NCBI RefSeq assembly: GCF_020819595.1
Contig: NZ_JAJHNP010000020.1
Span: forward strand, 62,001-126,000
Reading direction: 5' to 3'
DNA from: Streptomyces barringtoniae
Lineage (GTDB): Bacteria; Actinomycetota; Actinomycetes; Streptomycetales; Streptomycetaceae
DNA: 64,000 nt
How positions within the stretch are numbered: position 1 is the first letter of the stretch; each line of letters begins with the position of its first letter. The position numbers and the translations under genes were made by a program. The notes beneath the pieces are model-generated. The model was not told the origin of the DNA, ran no database searches, and saw only the letters and a list, made by a program, of their open reading frames with translations. This document shows positions 62,562 to 64,000 of this stretch, in pieces.

Positions 62562-63770
62562 ATGACAGCTATGACCCCTGGCTCGAACATCCCTCTGCCG
62601 GCCGCGCGCGTGACGGTGGACGTCGCCGCTCCGGTGCGGCTCGACGTGTCGGGCCTGCTGCTCACCGCCGACGGCAAGGTGCGCTCGGACGACGACTTCA
62701 TCTTCTACAACCAGCCGGCGGGGCCGGGCGTGACGTACGCCTCCGGCGGCGGTGCGGCGCCGGACGCGATCACGGTCGACACCGCCGCCGTCCCGCCGGA
62801 CATCGAGAAGATCGTGGTCACGGCCAGCCCGGACGCGGCCGGCCAGACCTTCCAGGGCATCGAGCCGACGGCCACGATCCGCGACGCGGACGGCGGCGCG
62901 GTGCTGGCCACGTTCACCCCGCCCCAGCTCGGCGCGGAGACGGCGCTGGTCGTCGTGGAGATCTACCGCCGGGGCGGCACCTGGAAGGCCCGCGCGGTGG
63001 GCCAGGGGTACGCCAACGGACTGGCCGGCATCGCGACGGACTTCGGGGTGACGGTGGAGGAGCCGACGGCGGCCCCGGTGGCTCCTCCGCAGCCGGTGGC
63101 CCCGCCGGCGCCCACCGTGCAGACCCCGGTCACCCCGCCCGCCCCGCCGGTGTCCCCTCCCCCGGTCCCGCCCGCGCCCGCTCCGGGCGCGGGGAAGATC
63201 AACCTCGACAAGGGCCGGGTCAGCCTCCAGAAGAACCAGACCGTTTCCCTCGTCAAGGGCGGCCGCCCGCTGCTCGCCCAGGTCAGCATGGGGCTCGGCT
63301 GGGAGCCGGCGTTCCGCGGTGCGGACATCGACCTGGACGCGTCGGTCATCGCCTACGGCCCGCAGCGCAACCACGTCGACAGCTGCTACTTCGGCAAGCT
63401 GACGATCCTGAACGGCGCGATCAAGCACTCCGGCGACAACCTCACCGGCGAGGGGGCGGGCGACGACGAGGTGATCACGGTCGACCTCGGCCGCCTGCCC
63501 CAGGAGGTCACCGGCCTGGTCTTCACGGTCAACTCCTTCTCCGGCCAGAAGTTCACCGAGGTAGCCAAGGCCTACTGCCGCCTGCTGGACGCCGCCACCG
63601 GCGAGGAACTGGTCCGCTTCGACCTCACCCATGCCGAGCCCCAGACGGGTGTGATGATGGCCAAGCTCATCCGCCAGCTCTCGGGCGAGTGGGACATGAC
63701 GGCGCTGGGCGACTTCGTCAAGGCCCGGACGGTGAGAAACATGGTGGAGCCGGGGGCGCGGGCCCTGTAG
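62562..63770 (+). CDS. Protein with two TerD-like domains and a Pro-rich linker
   Basis: The 402-residue protein has an N-terminal TerD-type domain (DVSGLLLTADGKVRSDDDFIFYN near residues 28-50) and a C-terminal one (GWEPAFRGADIDLDASVI and VDLGRLPQEVTGLVF). They are joined by a Pro/Ala-rich linker at about 168-205. TerD domains bind calcium through clustered acidic residues and appear in tellurite and stress systems of unknown mechanism. The second domain has a strong acidic site; in the first, SDDDF is conserved but later motifs are weaker. Confidence 0.9.
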   Translation: MTAMTPGSNIPLPAARVTVDVAAPVRLDVSGLLLTADGKVRSDDDFIFYNQPAGPGVTYASGGGAAPDAITVDTAAVPPDIEKIVVTASPDAAGQTFQGIEPTATIRDADGGAVLATFTPPQLGAETALVVVEIYRRGGTWKARAVGQGYANGLAGIATDFGVTVEEPTAAPVAPPQPVAPPAPTVQTPVTPPAPPVSPPPVPPAPAPGAGKINLDKGRVSLQKNQTVSLVKGGRPLLAQVSMGLGWEPAFRGADIDLDASVIAYGPQRNHVDSCYFGKLTILNGAIKHSGDNLTGEGAGDDEVITVDLGRLPQEVTGLVFTVNSFSGQKFTEVAKAYCRLLDAATGEELVRFDLTHAEPQTGVMMAKLIRQLSGEWDMTALGDFVKARTVRNMVEPGARAL

Positions 63771-63790
63771 ACGGCCGTACGGGAGCCGGT

Positions 63791-63817
63791 GGCGCCCCCC
63801 GTCCGTCAGGGGGCGCC
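63791..63817. terminator. Bidirectional terminator between terD and tetR
   Basis: GGCGCCCCC (63791-63799) pairs perfectly with GGGGGCGCC (63809-63817) around nine nt. The right arm overlaps the last codons of the TetR gene, whose stop is in the loop. Confidence 0.7.
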
Positions 63818-64000
63818 CGGTCGCAGTCCCTCCGTCAGCAGGGACAGGTAGCGGCGGATCTGTCTCCCCTGCCCGTCCGCCAGCTCCGACGCGGACGCCA
63901 CGCCATGCGCCAGGCGCAGGACCTCGATCGGCTCGACGTCCTCCCGCAGGCTGCCCGCCCGCTGGGCCGCCTCCACCAGCCGCCGAGCCGCGTCCTGCAT
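63806..64000 (-). CDS. TetR-family regulator, C-terminal end (5' end outside window)
   Basis: Sixty-four residues are visible: ARRLVEAAQRAGSLREDVEPIEVLRLAHGVAS and RRYLSLLTEGLRPGAP (in parts). This is the end of the ligand-binding domain of a TetR repressor of the SbtR-like type. The DNA-binding part lies beyond the window, so the true start is not seen; the Met at 64000 is internal. Confidence 0.72.
   Translation of the reverse strand: MQDAARRLVEAAQRAGSLREDVEPIEVLRLAHGVASASELADGQGRQIRRYLSLLTEGLRPGAP

Overview
The window is chromosomal DNA of a streptomycete. GC is very high, GTG and TTG starts are common, stop and start codons are chained as GTGA or ATGA, and the gene set is typical of Streptomyces: a PitH2-like phosphate carrier, an actinobacterial cobalamin cluster, ectABCD, a LAETG sortase substrate and MsiK-dependent sugar importers. 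From memory, the order Pit, cobalamin genes, ectoine genes, penicillin-binding protein resembles the S. coelicolor SCO184x-187x region; no alignment was run.

Region 1 (1-2203): the 3' end of a GH25 muramidase, then a PHO-box-controlled phosphate transporter with a small membrane partner, closed by a strong terminator. Region 2 (2204-20806): a B12 riboswitch leads cobD-cobQ-cobN-chlID-cobO-cobB-cobI. A convergent ZIP metal transporter interrupts the cluster, and cobM-cobL-cbiG/cobJ-cobH-cbiX-cobC-like follow, almost all overlapping by 1-11 nt. A 165-bp tandem duplication sits at the cobI/ZIP junction. Region 3 (20822-27236): a cell-wall LAETG protein, an amidohydrolase, a polar amino-acid ABC importer, a divergent PLP enzyme with a palindrome in the shared promoter region, and a DinB-like protein.

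Region 4 (27237-30727): ectABCD for ectoine and 5-hydroxyectoine, preceded by three 11-bp-phased GlnR-like boxes overlapping a -35. Region 5 (30736-34624): a class V PLP enzyme, a FrnE-like oxidoreductase, a GNAT enzyme and a deletion scar joining the 3' halves of a GlxA/AraC regulator and a DHA2 exporter. Region 6 (34666-46652): a ketoglutarate-semialdehyde dehydrogenase with a divergent IclR regulator, a GNAT enzyme, a NarL-type two-component system, a class B PBP, a purine permease, a truncated ECF sigma factor, a secreted acid phosphatase, two orphan hypothetical genes and a broken sugar permease.

Region 7 (46739-62488) is largely sugar-acid catabolism. One block is GntR, a DapA-family lyase and an IlvD/Edd dehydratase. 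A second is a KdgD-like dehydratase, an unrecognised 387-aa protein, a divergent uronate dehydrogenase, a DeoR regulator, a sugar ABC importer without its own ATPase, and a zinc alcohol dehydrogenase. Both routes would give 2-ketoglutarate semialdehyde, which the dehydrogenase of region 6 could oxidise to 2-oxoglutarate. Between these blocks lie a metallo-beta-lactamase-fold hydrolase, a maleylpyruvate-isomerase-like protein, a DUF6010-like membrane protein and an MFS exporter. The window ends with a double TerD protein and the 3' end of a TetR regulator.

The oddest structures are the 35-bp tandem repeat that makes two 12-codon mini-ORFs coupled between kdgD and the 387-aa gene, that 387-aa gene itself, the cobI/ZIP duplication, and a 744-bp gap with 10-bp-phased repeats before the DeoR gene.
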